A DNA stretch of 64,000 nucleotides from Arthrobacter sp. H16F315 (GCF_024124825.1 NZ_JAMXSS010000002.1:2418001-2482000), one strand, 5' to 3'. Shown: positions 43,418 to 53,073, numbered from the stretch's first letter. The notes: generated from the letters alone by a model not told the origin. A program made the numbers and translations.

Positions 43418-43795
43418 TTAGTCCTGGTCGACGTCCTGGACCGTTCGGGACAGCAAGCAGAACTCGTTGCCCTCGGGATCAGCCAGTACCGCCCAACTGG
43501 CATTCGGGCCCTGGCCCACATCTGTGCGCTGCGCGCCGAGGGCGAGCAGGCGCTCCAGTTCCTCGGCAGTGGAGATGCCGTCGGCCCGCAGGTCGAAGTG
43601 CAGCCGGTTCTTGATGGTCTTGCCCTCGGGCACCGCGATTACATCGATGGAGGGCCGGGTTTTATCCTGCGGCGCAATGCTGATGACGTCGCTGTCCGCT
43701 TCAACAACGTGCCAGCCCAGGACGGCGCACCAGAAATCGGCGACCACTTTTGGCTTGATCGCGTCGATGGCAACAGCAGCTAGTTGACTGGGCAT
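43418..43795 (-). CDS. VOC/glyoxalase-like protein
   Basis: 125 residues. Two beta-alpha-beta-beta-beta units: AAVAIDAIKPKVVADFWCAV and LGWHVVEADSDVISI, then NRLHFDLRADGISTAEELE and WAVLADPEGNEFCLLS, the VOC (glyoxalase_6) pattern. Metal-binding His and Glu are present (RLHFDL, EFCLL). Substrate unknown. ATG 43795 is used. Confidence 0.85.
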   Translation of the reverse strand: MPSQLAAVAIDAIKPKVVADFWCAVLGWHVVEADSDVISIAPQDKTRPSIDVIAVPEGKTIKNRLHFDLRADGISTAEELERLLALGAQRTDVGQGPNASWAVLADPEGNEFCLLSRTVQDVDQD

Positions 43796-43844
43796 GGCCC
43801 CACGATAGTCCAAGAGAGGTCCAGGGGCACCGCACCATCGGGAC

Positions 43845-44282
43845 CTACTCCGTGCTGCGTTCGCGAAGTACAAGCACCGGGCAATGCGCATGGTGAACCG
43901 CAGCGGCCGACACGGACCCGAGCATCATGCCGGTGAATCCTCCGTGTCCGCGTGAACCGACGACTACCAGGTCGGCGGCCCGGGAGGCTTCCACGAGCGC
44001 TGAGCCGGGATTAGCCTGCACTGCGCGTCCGGTGATGTTCACTCCCTGGTCCGTGACGCGGGCCAGCTCTGCCTTGAGGATGGCCTCGGCATCTGACTGG
44101 AAGACGTCGTAGTCCCAGACCTGGCCCAGGGCATCGCCAACATAGGGGAAGTTCCACGCCGCAAGCGCCAGCACCTGGCCGTTGCGGAGCTTGGCTTCTT
44201 CGATTGCCCAGTCCATGGCGGCCTTGGACTGCGGCGAACCGTCCACCCCCACCACAATCCTGAAACTCCCGCTATCGTCCAT
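43845..44282 (-). CDS. Universal stress protein
   Basis: 145 residues with a single Usp domain: IVVGVDGSPQSKAAMDWAIE at the start and VVGSRGHGGFTGMMLGSV, an intact G-2x-G-9x-G-S ATP motif, near the end. It is the intact paralogue of the broken copy at 26622. ATG 44282 is inside a longer open frame. An inverted repeat at 44336-44364 lies upstream. Confidence 0.93.
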   Translation of the reverse strand: MDDSGSFRIVVGVDGSPQSKAAMDWAIEEAKLRNGQVLALAAWNFPYVGDALGQVWDYDVFQSDAEAILKAELARVTDQGVNITGRAVQANPGSALVEASRAADLVVVGSRGHGGFTGMMLGSVSAAAVHHAHCPVLVLRERSTE

Positions 44283-44335
44283 GAGTCCTCCACTTCGCTT
44301 AGCAATGGGTCCTGGCTTTGTAGTGAGGCCATCTT

Positions 44336-44364
44336 GGCACTCCGGGAGATTCTCCGGGAGTGCC
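44336..44364. terminator. Hairpin downstream of the phosphodiester glycosidase gene
   Basis: GGCACTCC (44336-44343) and GGAGTGCC (44357-44364) are exact complements with an inner GGGAGA/TTCTCC stem between. Positioned after the stop of the minus-strand glycosidase gene and before the usp start; a terminator or regulatory hairpin. Confidence 0.5.
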
Positions 44365-44442
44365 ATTAGCCCCGCGCCGCGGCCCCGGTGGGCAGCCAGC
44401 TTGACCATCCGTGTCCGCCCAACCGCTCCCGGGCCCGTGGCA

Positions 44443-46113
44443 TCAATTCTTGCGGCGCGGAAGGACCAGCAGTGCGTCGCCCACCGGCCGCTGCCCGGCT
44501 GCGTCGGAGGGGGAGTTGACGACCTGGCCGGCTACGACCATGGTGGTGGAGCCACCGCCGTCGAGGTTGATGGCGTCCACCATTCCCAGGGACCGGGCGA
44601 CGTCGGCGGCTTCTTTGATGCTCAGCCCGAGCGATGTGGTTTGGCGTCCGTCGGCCGTGACCAGGAGGGTGCGCCCTTGGGCGTCGACGCCCGCGATGGT
44701 CCTCGGGTTGCGCTTGTGGACCCAGCCGTAATAGAAACTGTTGTTGTCGTCGGCGTGAACCATACCGTCCCTTCGGGCGGTGATGTTCTCGACGCCGCCG
44801 GAGACGAGCATCGGCCCGCCGTTGACGACGGAGGTGGCCCCGCCGGTCTTCTCCGCCTTGCCGGCTTCATTGCTCAGGTCCGATTCGACATCGAGGCGTT
44901 TGCCGAGGATGGCCACCTCCTTGAGCTTGGCCACGTCCGCTCCGGTGGCTTGCACTGTGCTCCCGGCGGCCGGGACGGCTGCACCCCGGGCGTTGTTGAC
45001 CGCTGTTACGGTGCCGTGTTGATCCAGGATTACTTCGAGTCCCGGACCGGACGGTGTGGAGGGACCAAACTCCCCGCTAAAGGCGACGGTCTCGTCGGGG
45101 TCCGTGCAAGTGGCGTCGTGCAGGGGCAGGTTGGTGGGAAGATCGCCGGTACCTCCGCAGTTGCGGATCAGCCCAGGTACCCGGTTCAGGCCGTCAAGGG
45201 CCAACGGCGTGCCGTGGCCGGGGGACGAGATGCGACCGCTCCAAGTCAGCCGTTTGATTGATGATTCGTTCTTTTTGCCGTCGATGACCAGAGACGGCCG
45301 GTCCGCGACGGGTTCGCTGAGCAGTTTGCCGCCGACCACTGCGGTTCCGGCCGGGTCGCCCGGTGCACCGGCCCTCGGGTCCAGGACGAAGTAACCGCCG
45401 TTCACCCCTGCCAGGGCAGTTTCGGCTGTCGCGAGCTGGCTTGTGGTTTCCCGGTCCTGCAGGTCCGGGCCGAACCCGGAGGTGAGCTCACCCCGGAAAA
45501 TCTTCGGATCAAGAGTGAGGACTTCCAGCTTCCAGGGGCCCCGGGTTGTCCCTGCGGTCCCGGCATCACCGTCCCAGCCGGTGTACAAGGCGGAGGCGGC
45601 GTAGCCTGCTGCCTTGAGCTGGCTGATCGTTGCCGTGCCGGCGTCCTTCGATTCAAACGCGCCGGCGCGCACACGGTATCCCAGGTCTCCACCGGCGTCG
45701 GCGAGCTGGGGTGACTGGACGTGCTCAACCCGCGCCTGGACTCCGGCGTCCCGGAGTTTGAGGGCCACTGCCTGGGCTGTCGCTGCGTCCGACAATGCGG
45801 AAGCCGGAGCGTCGGGATCGGCAGATGTGGACGGGATGGCGACTTCGGCGGTCCAGAACAGCGCGGCGTCCGGAGCGCCGCGGGTGATGGAAGTCCGTGT
45901 CAGGCCAGGGGCCAAGGTGGTGACGGTTCGCGTCTCGGGAAGATCCGGGGCGCCGAGTTCGAGTTTGCCGCCGTCCTGGCGTCCGTCTACCTGGGACGCA
46001 GGCACCGCGGTGTCTGCGAAGGACACGCCTGTTGGAGCAGTGAAGGCTGCAGGAAGTCCAAGGGCCACGGCGGCAATTGCGGCCGCACCTATTCGCAAAG
46101 TGGGAGGTGTCAT
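44443..46113 (-). CDS. Secreted phosphodiester glycosidase (NAGPA/DUF2233) with SPOR-like region
   Basis: 556 residues. Signal peptide 1-34 (AAAIAAVALGLPAAFT). A SPOR-like repeat (about 105-175) precedes the C-terminal NAGPA domain: VNGGYFVLDPRAGAPGD, PSLVIDGKK, VNGGPMLVSGG, RNPRTIAGVDAQGRTLLV and the catalytic signature INLDGGGSTTMVV. Homologues uncover GlcNAc-phosphodiesters or act on wall polymers. Exported and possibly wall-bound. It lies downstream of the SDR gene with about 140 bases between. Confidence 0.88.
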   Translation of the reverse strand: MTPPTLRIGAAAIAAVALGLPAAFTAPTGVSFADTAVPASQVDGRQDGGKLELGAPDLPETRTVTTLAPGLTRTSITRGAPDAALFWTAEVAIPSTSADPDAPASALSDAATAQAVALKLRDAGVQARVEHVQSPQLADAGGDLGYRVRAGAFESKDAGTATISQLKAAGYAASALYTGWDGDAGTAGTTRGPWKLEVLTLDPKIFRGELTSGFGPDLQDRETTSQLATAETALAGVNGGYFVLDPRAGAPGDPAGTAVVGGKLLSEPVADRPSLVIDGKKNESSIKRLTWSGRISSPGHGTPLALDGLNRVPGLIRNCGGTGDLPTNLPLHDATCTDPDETVAFSGEFGPSTPSGPGLEVILDQHGTVTAVNNARGAAVPAAGSTVQATGADVAKLKEVAILGKRLDVESDLSNEAGKAEKTGGATSVVNGGPMLVSGGVENITARRDGMVHADDNNSFYYGWVHKRNPRTIAGVDAQGRTLLVTADGRQTTSLGLSIKEAADVARSLGMVDAINLDGGGSTTMVVAGQVVNSPSDAAGQRPVGDALLVLPRRKN

Positions 46114-46253
46114 GGCTCGAAACTACCTTCCCCGCCACCGGCTCCGGCCACCCCCGGGCCCCAGTTCGGAAGGCCTTTGCCGACTGTTCACGCGGTGTTT
46201 CGCGGCGCGGACGGCAGCTGGACAACCGCCTCAGTGCGGCCGTAGCGGCGCAG

Positions 46254-47101
46254 TCAGTCCCGGCCGGCCCCGCCAAGGACTGTGACGTCCAGGGGCATGC
46301 GGTTGGCGCGGCGCAGGCGCCCGGCCAGCACGTTGCGCACCCCCGGGTCACCATTGTTGTCCTGCTCAGATAGCGGTACTCGGCGGCATCCGAGGTGACG
46401 AGTTCCACGATGGGGCGCGCGGCGTCGTCGGCGGTCTGCCCCCAGAGTCCGACGACGATCTGCAGCCCGCCCAGTCGGTGCCCGTACCCGGGCTGGGAGG
46501 TGATGTGCCCCAGCATGTCCGTCATCACCAGTCCGGGGTTCATGCCATGTACCCGGACGCCGCTGCCTTTGGTCTCCCGGCGCAGCGTCTCGGTGAACTG
46601 GCGGACCCAGCGCTTGCTCGAGGTATAGGCGTTCTGCAGCGCCACCGGACCCTGGTCGCCTTGGCCGTAGATGTTAACGAGGTCGCCGTGGCGCTGGGCG
46701 AGGAACACTGGCAACGCGACCCTGGAGCCGTGGAACGTGCCGAGGATATTCGTGCGCACCACCCGCGTGAAGTCGTCGACCGGGGTAGACGCCGTCGGCC
46801 CAAAGACGCCGGCGGTACCTGCGTTGTTTACCCAGATGTCGAGCATCCCGCGGCCGAGGGCCTCCTCGCGCAGGGCCTCGACGTCGGCCAGTTCTCCGGT
46901 GTCGCAGGGACGTCCGGACGCCGCTATCCCTTCCGTGCGCAGCCGCTCGACGGCGGCCGCGACGTCGACCTCCGACCTGGACGCCAGCACCACAGTGGCG
47001 CCCCTGTGCCCCAGGACCCTGGCCATGGCAAACCCCAAACCACGTGTCGAGCCAGTCACGACCGCCACGCGCCCGCGGAGGAGATCTTGTTGTGAACTCA
47101 T
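46254..47101 (-). CDS. Short-chain dehydrogenase/reductase, frame break
   Basis: About 282 residues when joined. TGSTRGLGFAMAR is the cofactor motif (TGxxxGxG), VNNAGTAG the NNAG motif, and YTSSKRWVRQF the catalytic YxxxK. One C is missing at 46340-46344, after TMVTRG; restoring it gives VRNVLAGRLRRANRMPLDVT and a stop at 46254. Without it the frame runs on into the next gene. Substrate unknown. Confidence 0.87.
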
Positions 47102-47235
47102 GGTTCCCTCTTACGCGAACCTGCCTCGGAGGGCAAGAGCCACCGGCGGGGAGACGGTCCCGGATGCCGACCCGTAGTTCGCCCCCGCAGGATAGCTCAC
47201 CGCGGTTTGGCCTCCGGCCCGCGTGAACGTTCGAC

Positions 47236-47272
47236 CAAGCAGGCCGGGCACCAGCGGTGCCCGGCCTGCTTG
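47236..47272. terminator. Strong hairpin after the mscR-MBL operon
   Basis: Seventeen-base perfect arms (starting CAAGCAGGCCGGGCACC) around a three-base loop AGC. It lies 24 bases past the stop of the metallo-beta-lactamase-fold gene on the minus strand and upstream of the SDR promoter region. Likely factor-independent terminator, though a U-tract is not obvious. Confidence 0.75.
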
Positions 47273-47295
47273 TTGCCGGTGGTGGTCCCTGGCCC

Positions 47296-47942
47296 CTAGT
47301 GGCCCCGGGCGATCCAGTCCTGCAGCTGCGGCGCTTCGGCACCGACAGTGGTCGGGTCACCGTGCCCGGTCCGGACCACGGTGTCCGCCGGCAGCGTCAG
47401 CAGCCGGCCCTTGATGGACTCGATGATGGTGGGGAAATCGCTGTAGGACCGGCCGGTGGCCCCGGACCGCCCTGGAACAGGGTGTCGCCGCTGAAAACGG
47501 TTCCCTCCTCCGCCAGCAGGAAGCACATGGAACCCGGCGAATGTCCGGGCGTGTGCAGCGCCACGAGCCGGGCGCCGGCGACCTCGAAGCTGTCGCCATC
47601 CTCGATCGCATGGTCCGGTTCGGTTCCCGGGAAGACCCGCTCCCACAGCATCCAGTCGTCCCGGTTCAGATATACCGGCGCGCCGGCGCGGCCGCGGAAA
47701 TCGCCGACGGCGGCGATGTGGTCGTCGTGTCCGTGGGTCAGCAGGATCGCCTTCACTCTCCGGCCCGCAACGGCTGCGGCCACGGCACCGGCGTTATGCG
47801 CCGGGTCGATCACAACGCACTCCGACTCGTCGCCCACGATCCAGACGTTGTTGTCAACGTCCCAGGTGCCGCCGTCGAGCGAGAAGGTACCCGAGGTGAC
47901 CAGACGGTCGATCCGGAGGCCCTGCGCGGAACCTCCGCTCAC
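47296..47942 (-). CDS. MBL-fold hydrolase (formaldehyde/mycothiol pathway partner), frame break
   Basis: About 215 residues. The metallo-hydrolase motif [10 protein letters not shown] is near residue 70, with [15 protein letters not shown] and GDTLF. One C is missing at 47460-47463, after QGGPG; repair yields [20 protein letters not shown] and the terminal [13 protein letters not shown]. The ATG overlaps the dehydrogenase gene, so both form one operon. Mycobacterial mscR is followed by a similar gene; hydrolysis of S-formyl-mycothiol or a related thioester is the proposed role. Confidence 0.88.
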
Positions 47943-49024
47943 AGTTCAACCACCGAACGGAGCACGGAACCGCCGTGCATCTTCTCGAAGGCCTCCTCGA
48001 TCTGGTCGATCGTGATCCGTTCCGTCACAAAGGCATCCAGGTCCAGCTTGCCCTGCTGGTAGAGGTCGATCAGCATGGGGAAGTCGCGCGAAGGCAGGCA
48101 GTCGCCGTACCAGGAGGACTTAAGCGAGCCGCCCCGGCCGAACAGATCCAGCAGCGGCAATTCCAGGGTCATCTCGGGATTGGGCACGCCCACCAGGACG
48201 ACGGTGCCGGCCAGGTCCCGGGCGTAGAACGCCTGTTTGTAGGTCTCCGGACGTCCGACGGCGTCAATCACCACGTCGGCGCCGAAGCCGCCGGTCAGTG
48301 CACGGATTGCCTCCACCGGGTCCACGGCGGAGGAGTCCACGGTGTGGGTGGCGCCGAGGTCCTTGGCGCGTTCGAGCTTTTTGGGATCAATATCAACGGC
48401 GATCACCGTGGTGGCACCGGCGAGCGCGGCACCGGCAACGGCTGCCACGCCGACACCACCGCAACCGATGACGGCGACGGTATCGCCGCGCTTGACGTTT
48501 CCGGTGTTGATGGCCGCGCCGATGCCTGCCATCACTCCGCAGCCGAGCAAGCCGATCGCGGCCGGGTCAGCCTCGGGGTCGACCTTGGTGCACTGCCCGG
48601 CGGCGACGAGTGTCTTCTCGGCGAACGCGCCGATGCCCAGCGCCGCGGTGAGCTCGGTGCCGTCCTCGAGCGTCATCTTCTGGGTGGCGTTGTGGGTATT
48701 GAAGCAGTACTGCGGCTGGCCGCGCCGGCACGCCCGGCATTCGCCGCAGACGGCGCGCCAGTTCAGCACCACACGGTCGCCGGGGGCAACCTCGGTGACG
48801 TCGGGTCCGACGGCGCTGACAACGCCGGTGGCCTCGTGGCCGAGCAGGAACGGGAAGTCATCGTTGATGGCGCCCTGCTTGTAGTGCAGGTCGGTGTGGC
48901 AGACACCGCAGGTGAGGATGTCCACGAGGGCCTCCCCGGGTCCGGGATCCGGGACCAGGATGGTTTCCAGGGTGACGGGCGCGCCCTTGGAGCGGGCTAT
49001 GACGCCTTTGACTTTATGGACCAT
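47939..49024 (-). CDS. mscR: S-(hydroxymethyl)mycothiol dehydrogenase
   Basis: 361 residues, zinc-dependent class III-type alcohol dehydrogenase of the mycothiol branch. Catalytic zinc ligands: [10 protein letters not shown] and LLGHEATG; structural zinc: [18 protein letters not shown] motif [10 protein letters not shown] near residue 195. The [12 protein letters not shown] and [20 protein letters not shown] parts match MscR. It detoxifies formaldehyde and S-nitrosomycothiol. ATG 49024 follows GAGGAGC. It is first in the two-gene operon with the MBL-fold gene. Confidence 0.92.
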   Translation of the reverse strand: MVHKVKGVIARSKGAPVTLETILVPDPGPGEALVDILTCGVCHTDLHYKQGAINDDFPFLLGHEATGVVSAVGPDVTEVAPGDRVVLNWRAVCGECRACRRGQPQYCFNTHNATQKMTLEDGTELTAALGIGAFAEKTLVAAGQCTKVDPEADPAAIGLLGCGVMAGIGAAINTGNVKRGDTVAVIGCGGVGVAAVAGAALAGATTVIAVDIDPKKLERAKDLGATHTVDSSAVDPVEAIRALTGGFGADVVIDAVGRPETYKQAFYARDLAGTVVLVGVPNPEMTLELPLLDLFGRGGSLKSSWYGDCLPSRDFPMLIDLYQQGKLDLDAFVTERITIDQIEEAFEKMHGGSVLRSVVEL

Positions 49025-49078
49025 GGGAATAGCTCCTCTGCTTGTATCGCGGTTTTTGCCGCACAACGTTCTTTCGCA

Positions 49079-49126
49079 TAACGAGCGACGGCACGGCCTC
49101 CGGGGAGACCCTGCCGTCGCTCGTTA
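49079..49126. terminator. Hairpin after the mycoredoxin gene
   Basis: Fifteen-base perfect arms, TAACGAGCGACGGCA and TGCCGTCGCTCGTTA, with an 18-base loop. It lies between the mycoredoxin stop and the mscR start on the minus strand, so it would separate the two transcripts. Confidence 0.65.
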
Positions 49127-49144
49127 CCGGTTCAAGGGTGGGCT

Positions 49145-49402
49145 CTAAGCCGCAAGGCGGCTTTTGACCTCAGCCGCGGAGGGGTTGGTGGCTGCAGTGC
49201 CGTCCGGGAACAGCACAGTGGGGACCGTCCGGTTACCTCCGTTGAGCTTTTCCACGAGATCGGCGGTGCCTTCAACTTCTTCGATGTTGATCTCGGTGTA
49301 GCCGATGCCCTGGGCATCCAGCTGCTTCTTCAAGCGGTTGCAGTAGCCGCACCACGTGGTCGAAAACATGGTGATGGTGCCGGATTCGGGGGTAAAGTCC
49401 AC
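49145..49402 (-). CDS. Mycoredoxin (glutaredoxin-like)
   Basis: 85 residues, the usual size of mycoredoxin-1. Active site TTWCGYCNRLKKQL, GIGYTEINIEEVEG and the cis-proline loop NRTVPTVLFPDG are present. It reduces mycothiol mixed disulfides on proteins. GTG 49402 follows a GAGGAG motif; the open frame is much longer. Next to mscR, strengthening a mycothiol-linked cluster. Confidence 0.9.
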   Translation of the reverse strand: MDFTPESGTITMFSTTWCGYCNRLKKQLDAQGIGYTEINIEEVEGTADLVEKLNGGNRTVPTVLFPDGTAATNPSAAEVKSRLAA

Positions 49403-49604
49403 GAAGTTCTCCTCAAAGCTGGGTGCCGGCGCTGGATGGCAGCGCCCATGCCGGCAGTCGTATGTCACTGCCAATAACCGTAACCCGCGGCGCGCTATTC
49501 CCGGGTAATGCCCGCGCCGTGTGCGCTCAGCGCCTGGGACGTGAGGCCCGCCACCCCTCGGCCCGTTGTGGAATAGGGTCCCGGCGGCTGCCGTTGACGC
49601 TGGC

Positions 49605-50534
49605 ATGAAGGCAATTACTTATAGCGAATATGGCAATCCGGACGTCCTTGAGTTGGCAGAGCTGCCGCTGCCGAAGGTAGGGCCGGGCATGGTCCTGGTA
49701 AAGGTCAAGGCGGCGTCGGTGAACCCGGTCGACTGGAAAATAATGGCCGGCTACTTGGACGCGGCGATGGACGTGCAGTTCCCGGCGGTCCCCGGCTGGG
49801 ATGTGGCCGGCGTTGTCGAGTCGGTGGGGATCGACGCGCCGCATTTCCGGCCCGGCGATGAAGTCATTTCCTATGGCCGCAAGGACTACGTCCACGGCGG
49901 TAGCTTTGCTGAGTACATCGCCCTGCCGGAGCGGCTACTTGCGCGCAAGCCGGCATCCCTGGGGTGGAATGCCTCCGCAGGTCTTCCGCTGGCCGGTTTG
50001 ACGTCTTATCAGGTACTGACCCGGCTGAGTCTCACGGCGGACGAGACGGTGCTGATCCACGGCGGCGCCGGCGGCGTGGGGTCCCTCGGAATCCAGATCG
50101 CAGTGGCGCTCGGCGCCCGTGTAATCGCCACCGCCTCCGAGAAGAACCACGACTTCCTGCGTTCGCTCGGAGCCGAGCCCGTCAGCTATGGCGAAGGACT
50201 CGCGGAGCGGGTTCGTGCCCTGCGTCCGGACGGCGTCGACGTTGTCGCAGACTTCGTCGGCGGGAATCTCGAAGCCACCCTCGCTGTCCTGGCCGACGGG
50301 GGCCGGCACGCCTCGATTGCCGACAGTGAAGTGGAGCAGCACGGCGGGACCTGGATGTGGGTCAACCCCGTAGGCGCCGAGCTGCAGGAACTTGCCGACC
50401 TGGTGGACGAGCACAAAATCCGGGTCGAAATTGCCCGGACTTTCCCGTTGCCGCAGGCGGCAGACGCCTTCCGGCTCAATATGGAAGGGCACACCCGCGG
50501 CAAGATAGTCCTCACCGTCGACGACGCGCCCTGA
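49605..50534 (+). CDS. NADPH:quinone oxidoreductase-like MDR-family protein
   Basis: 309 residues. KAITYSEYGNPDVLELAELP opens a zinc-free medium-chain dehydrogenase; VNPVDWKIMAGYLD, GWDVAGVV and the NADPH motif HGGAGGVGSLGIQIA (near residue 148) are clear. No catalytic zinc cysteines are present. Reduces quinones or enones. Single gene, divergent from mycoredoxin. Confidence 0.87.
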   Translation: MKAITYSEYGNPDVLELAELPLPKVGPGMVLVKVKAASVNPVDWKIMAGYLDAAMDVQFPAVPGWDVAGVVESVGIDAPHFRPGDEVISYGRKDYVHGGSFAEYIALPERLLARKPASLGWNASAGLPLAGLTSYQVLTRLSLTADETVLIHGGAGGVGSLGIQIAVALGARVIATASEKNHDFLRSLGAEPVSYGEGLAERVRALRPDGVDVVADFVGGNLEATLAVLADGGRHASIADSEVEQHGGTWMWVNPVGAELQELADLVDEHKIRVEIARTFPLPQAADAFRLNMEGHTRGKIVLTVDDAP

Positions 50535-50624
50535 TGCGAAGCGGCGGCCGGACGCCGGCCGCCGCGGGCCCGTGTTCGAAGACCGCCGGATGACACCGTT
50601 TGGGCGCAGTGGCATGCTGGTGCC

Positions 50625-51370
50625 ATGTGTGGACGCTACGTGATGGCAAGGGCCGTCGGAGACCTGCTGGCCGAGTTCGACGCGGGACTCGAAGAGGAGA
50701 CCGTGATTCCGCCGTCGTGGAACGTGGCCCCGACCGCGGAGGTGCCGATCCTGCTGGAACGGCTGGTGGATGGCACGCCGGTCCGGCAGTTGCATATCGC
50801 GCGCTGGGGCTTGGTGCCGTCCTGGGCCAAGGACCCGGGGATCGGCTCCAAGATGATTAACGCCCGCAGCGAGAGTGTGCTGGAGAAGCCGGCGTTCCGG
50901 AAGGCAACCCGGGCCCGGCGGTGTGCCGTTCCCGCTGACGGATACTACGAATGGAAGGACCAGGGCCGCGGCAAGCAGCCCTACTACGTGCACCCGAAGG
51001 ACGGCCATCCGATAGTTTTTGCCGGTCTCTACGAATGGTGGAAAGACCCCGCCAAGGCCGACGATGACCCGGAACGCTGGCTGCTCTCGACGTCGATCAT
51101 GACTACCGACGCGCCGCCGGAGGGCTATGCCGGGGGATGCTGGCCGAACTCACGGCCCTGCACGACCGGGTTCCGCTGCCAATGGACCGGACGACGCTGC
51201 AGGCGTGGCTGGATCCGCAGGCCGACGACGCCGCAGGGCTGGTCGATCTGGTCCGGGCGGGCGCGCACGACGTTGCGGAGGGCTGGACCATCGACGCCGT
51301 GGGTACCGCCGTCGGGAACGTCAAAAATGATTCCCCGGAGCTTATCCGGCCGGTGGGAAGCCTGTTCTAG
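50625..51370 (+). CDS. SRAP (YedK/HMCES) abasic-site protein, frame break
   Basis: About 248 residues when joined. The start MCGRYV gives the catalytic Cys2 after Met removal; PPSWNVAPTAEVP, ARWGLVPSWAKD, INARSESVLEKPAFR and CAVPADGYYEWK match the SRAP family, which crosslinks to abasic sites in single-stranded DNA. One G is missing in 51132-51136; repair restores GGMLAELTALHDRVPLPM with the conserved His. Lone gene. Confidence 0.9.
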
Positions 51371-51424
51371 GGATGCGCACACAGCCGTGCTGCAGTGATG
51401 CGGCGGGCACGCGGGGTGTCCGGT

Positions 51425-51847
51425 TCAGAGTGTCACCTTCCCGCCGCCGTCGACAGCCCAGCTGGGATTGAAGGCAACTTCCCAGCGGTAGCCGTCGGGG
51501 TCGGCGAAGTAGCCGGTATAGCCGCCCCAGGGCTGGGTCTTGGCCGCCGCGATAACGGCCGCTCCGGCGGATTCGGCTTCCGCCATCACCCAGTCCACTT
51601 CCGCGGCGCTGGCCAGGTTATGGCTCAATGTGATGCAGGGAACGCCGGAGGGTGGATCGGTACCGGCTTCTGCCTGCATCTGGCCGGCGTCCCAGAGCGA
51701 GAGGATGAGCCCGTGGTTGGCCTGGATGAACAGGACCTCGCCGCGGACTTCTCGGTGGACGGGCCAGCCCAGGCCATCGACGTAGAAACTACGGGAGGCG
51801 CCCACGTTGCGGACACCCAGTGAAATTAAATCGACTCGTGGCTGCAT
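51425..51847 (-). CDS. VOC/glyoxalase-family protein
   Basis: 140 residues with DLISLGVRNVGASRSFYVDG, LGWPVHREVRGEVLFIQ and the second half WGGYTGYFADPDGYRWEVAF, which ends with the conserved Glu. Probable dioxygenase/lyase fold of unknown substrate. The 5-prime end overlaps nothing and diverges from chorismate mutase. Confidence 0.85.
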   Translation of the reverse strand: MQPRVDLISLGVRNVGASRSFYVDGLGWPVHREVRGEVLFIQANHGLILSLWDAGQMQAEAGTDPPSGVPCITLSHNLASAAEVDWVMAEAESAGAAVIAAAKTQPWGGYTGYFADPDGYRWEVAFNPSWAVDGGGKVTL

Positions 51848-51861
51848 CTTTCGATACTGTC

Positions 51862-52188
51862 ATGGACATGTCCACAAATCACGAAAACGATAAAGCTGCC
51901 AAAGCCGACCGGGAACAGCTCGCGGCTGTCCGGGTGGCGGTTGACGAGGTGGACGAACAGATCGTGTCCCTGATCGGACGCCGCGAGCGCCTGATCCGGA
52001 TCGCCGGAACCCTCAAAGCGGACAGCGCCGAGGTGCGGGCCCCCGGACGCGTGGAACGGGTAATCGAACACGTCCGCGCCACGGCCCAGCAGAAGGACAT
52101 CGACGTCGACCTCATCGAAAAGACCTACCGGGCCATGGTCGATGCTTTTATCACGCTCGAGCTGGAAGTTTACAAAGCCAGCTCCTGA
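51862..52188 (+). CDS. AroQ-type chorismate mutase
   Basis: 108 residues, all-helical AroQ fold: VRVAVDEVDEQIVSLIGRRE with the first catalytic Arg, RIAGTLKADSAEVRAPGRVE with the Lys/Arg pair and an IEKTYRAMVDAFITLELEVY last helix containing Glu/Gln residues. Converts chorismate to prephenate for Phe/Tyr. Start may be ATG 51862 or 51868. Single gene. Confidence 0.88.
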   Translation: MDMSTNHENDKAAKADREQLAAVRVAVDEVDEQIVSLIGRRERLIRIAGTLKADSAEVRAPGRVERVIEHVRATAQQKDIDVDLIEKTYRAMVDAFITLELEVYKASS

Positions 52189-52196
52189 CGGGCGGC

Positions 52197-52583
52197 CTAG
52201 AGGGCTTCCTCTACCGCAACGTTTGACTGGTACTCCCGGCCGTCACAGTCGCTGAATGCCGTCATCAGGTGGCCCTTGGCCAGGCCCATGACTGTGCTGA
52301 GCGGGAAATGCCCGGTGATGGTGTTTCCGGAGTGGTCGACACCCTTAAGGTCAAAGTTCTCCTCCGTGCCGTCATGGCTGAAGCAGTAGAAGGACACCGC
52401 CTCCCCGTTCATAAACTCGATCCCCATCCTTCGCTGGTGGGAATGATCCGGTGTTGCCGCGACGAGCCCCACCACATAAGCGCCCTGGCCGGGGATGTTT
52501 CCGTCTATATCGAACTTCGCCACCAGGGACGTGTCCTCGGCGGCGATGCTGACGTGTTTCAGAAGTGCGTTATGGGAGCTCAT
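52197..52583 (-). CDS. Conserved protein of unknown function
   Basis: 128 residues, soluble, beta-rich, without recognisable catalytic motif. VAKFDIDGNIPGQGAYVVGL, GEAVSFYCFSHDGTEENFDL and GHFPLSTVMGLAKGHL are the clearest strands. I do not recognise the family. Convergent with chorismate mutase, divergent from the LexA-box promoter. Confidence 0.6.
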   Translation of the reverse strand: MSSHNALLKHVSIAAEDTSLVAKFDIDGNIPGQGAYVVGLVAATPDHSHQRRMGIEFMNGEAVSFYCFSHDGTEENFDLKGVDHSGNTITGHFPLSTVMGLAKGHLMTAFSDCDGREYQSNVAVEEAL

Positions 52584-52666
52584 GGCTCAATCCTGCTACC
52601 TGCGCGTACGTCCGTCCACCCCTGACCTAGGTTTTGCCGAAGGACCGTCGTAGACTGGAGTTGTTC

Positions 52667-52682
52667 GAATATATGTTCGAAT
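52667..52682 (+). promoter_or_regulatory. LexA-type SOS box upstream of DUF6504-dnaE2
   Basis: TCGAATATATGTTCGA differs from the actinobacterial consensus TCGAAC-N4-GTTCGA at only one position. It lies about 60 bases upstream of the DUF6504 start and is in keeping with DNA-damage induction of dnaE2. Confidence 0.82.
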
Positions 52683-52740
52683 AGTTGCCGATCGTTTTTC
52701 TACCGGTCGTTTTTTCACATGGTGTGGTCCGGGAGGCGCA

Positions 52741-53073
52741 GTGGGTATGTTCAGCGAGACCGTGGACGTCGTCTGCACCCCTTCGGGCGAGCCTTTGACG
52801 CTCAGTTGGGCCGGCCGCCACTACATCCTTTGTGCGGAACCGGTCCGCTGGTACGAGCGGCGGCAATGGTGGGCGGAGGAACAGCGGGCACCGCTGGGGA
52901 GCGGTCCCGGGCTGGTGGATCACGAGATCTGGCGGGTGCAGGTGCGCCCGGCAGATTCCACCGACACCGACAGCCTCACCCTTGACCTCACCCGGCATGT
53001 GGGCAGCGGACGCTGGCGCCTGCTGCGGATCCACGACGCCCTGCGTCCGTTCCTTGCGCCCGAATCAGCATGA
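52741..53073 (+). CDS. DUF6504 family protein linked to dnaE2
   Basis: 110 residues. FSETVDVVCTPSGEPLTLSW and WYERRQWWAEEQR, then DHEIWRVQVRP and a terminal GRWRLLRIHDALRPF, are the DUF6504 pattern, found next to ImuB/DnaE2 translesion genes. It probably assists the mutasome. The GTG start follows GGGAGGC and the stop overlaps dnaE2 as ATGA. No imuA or imuB lies upstream in the window. Confidence 0.78.
   Translation: MGMFSETVDVVCTPSGEPLTLSWAGRHYILCAEPVRWYERRQWWAEEQRAPLGSGPGLVDHEIWRVQVRPADSTDTDSLTLDLTRHVGSGRWRLLRIHDALRPFLAPESA

Noticed and set aside
47460..47942. MBL-fold gene as a persulfide dioxygenase of the CstR regulon
   Set aside because: It overlaps mscR far from the sulfur locus and lacks any CstR-type box; a mycothiol-thioester role fits better.
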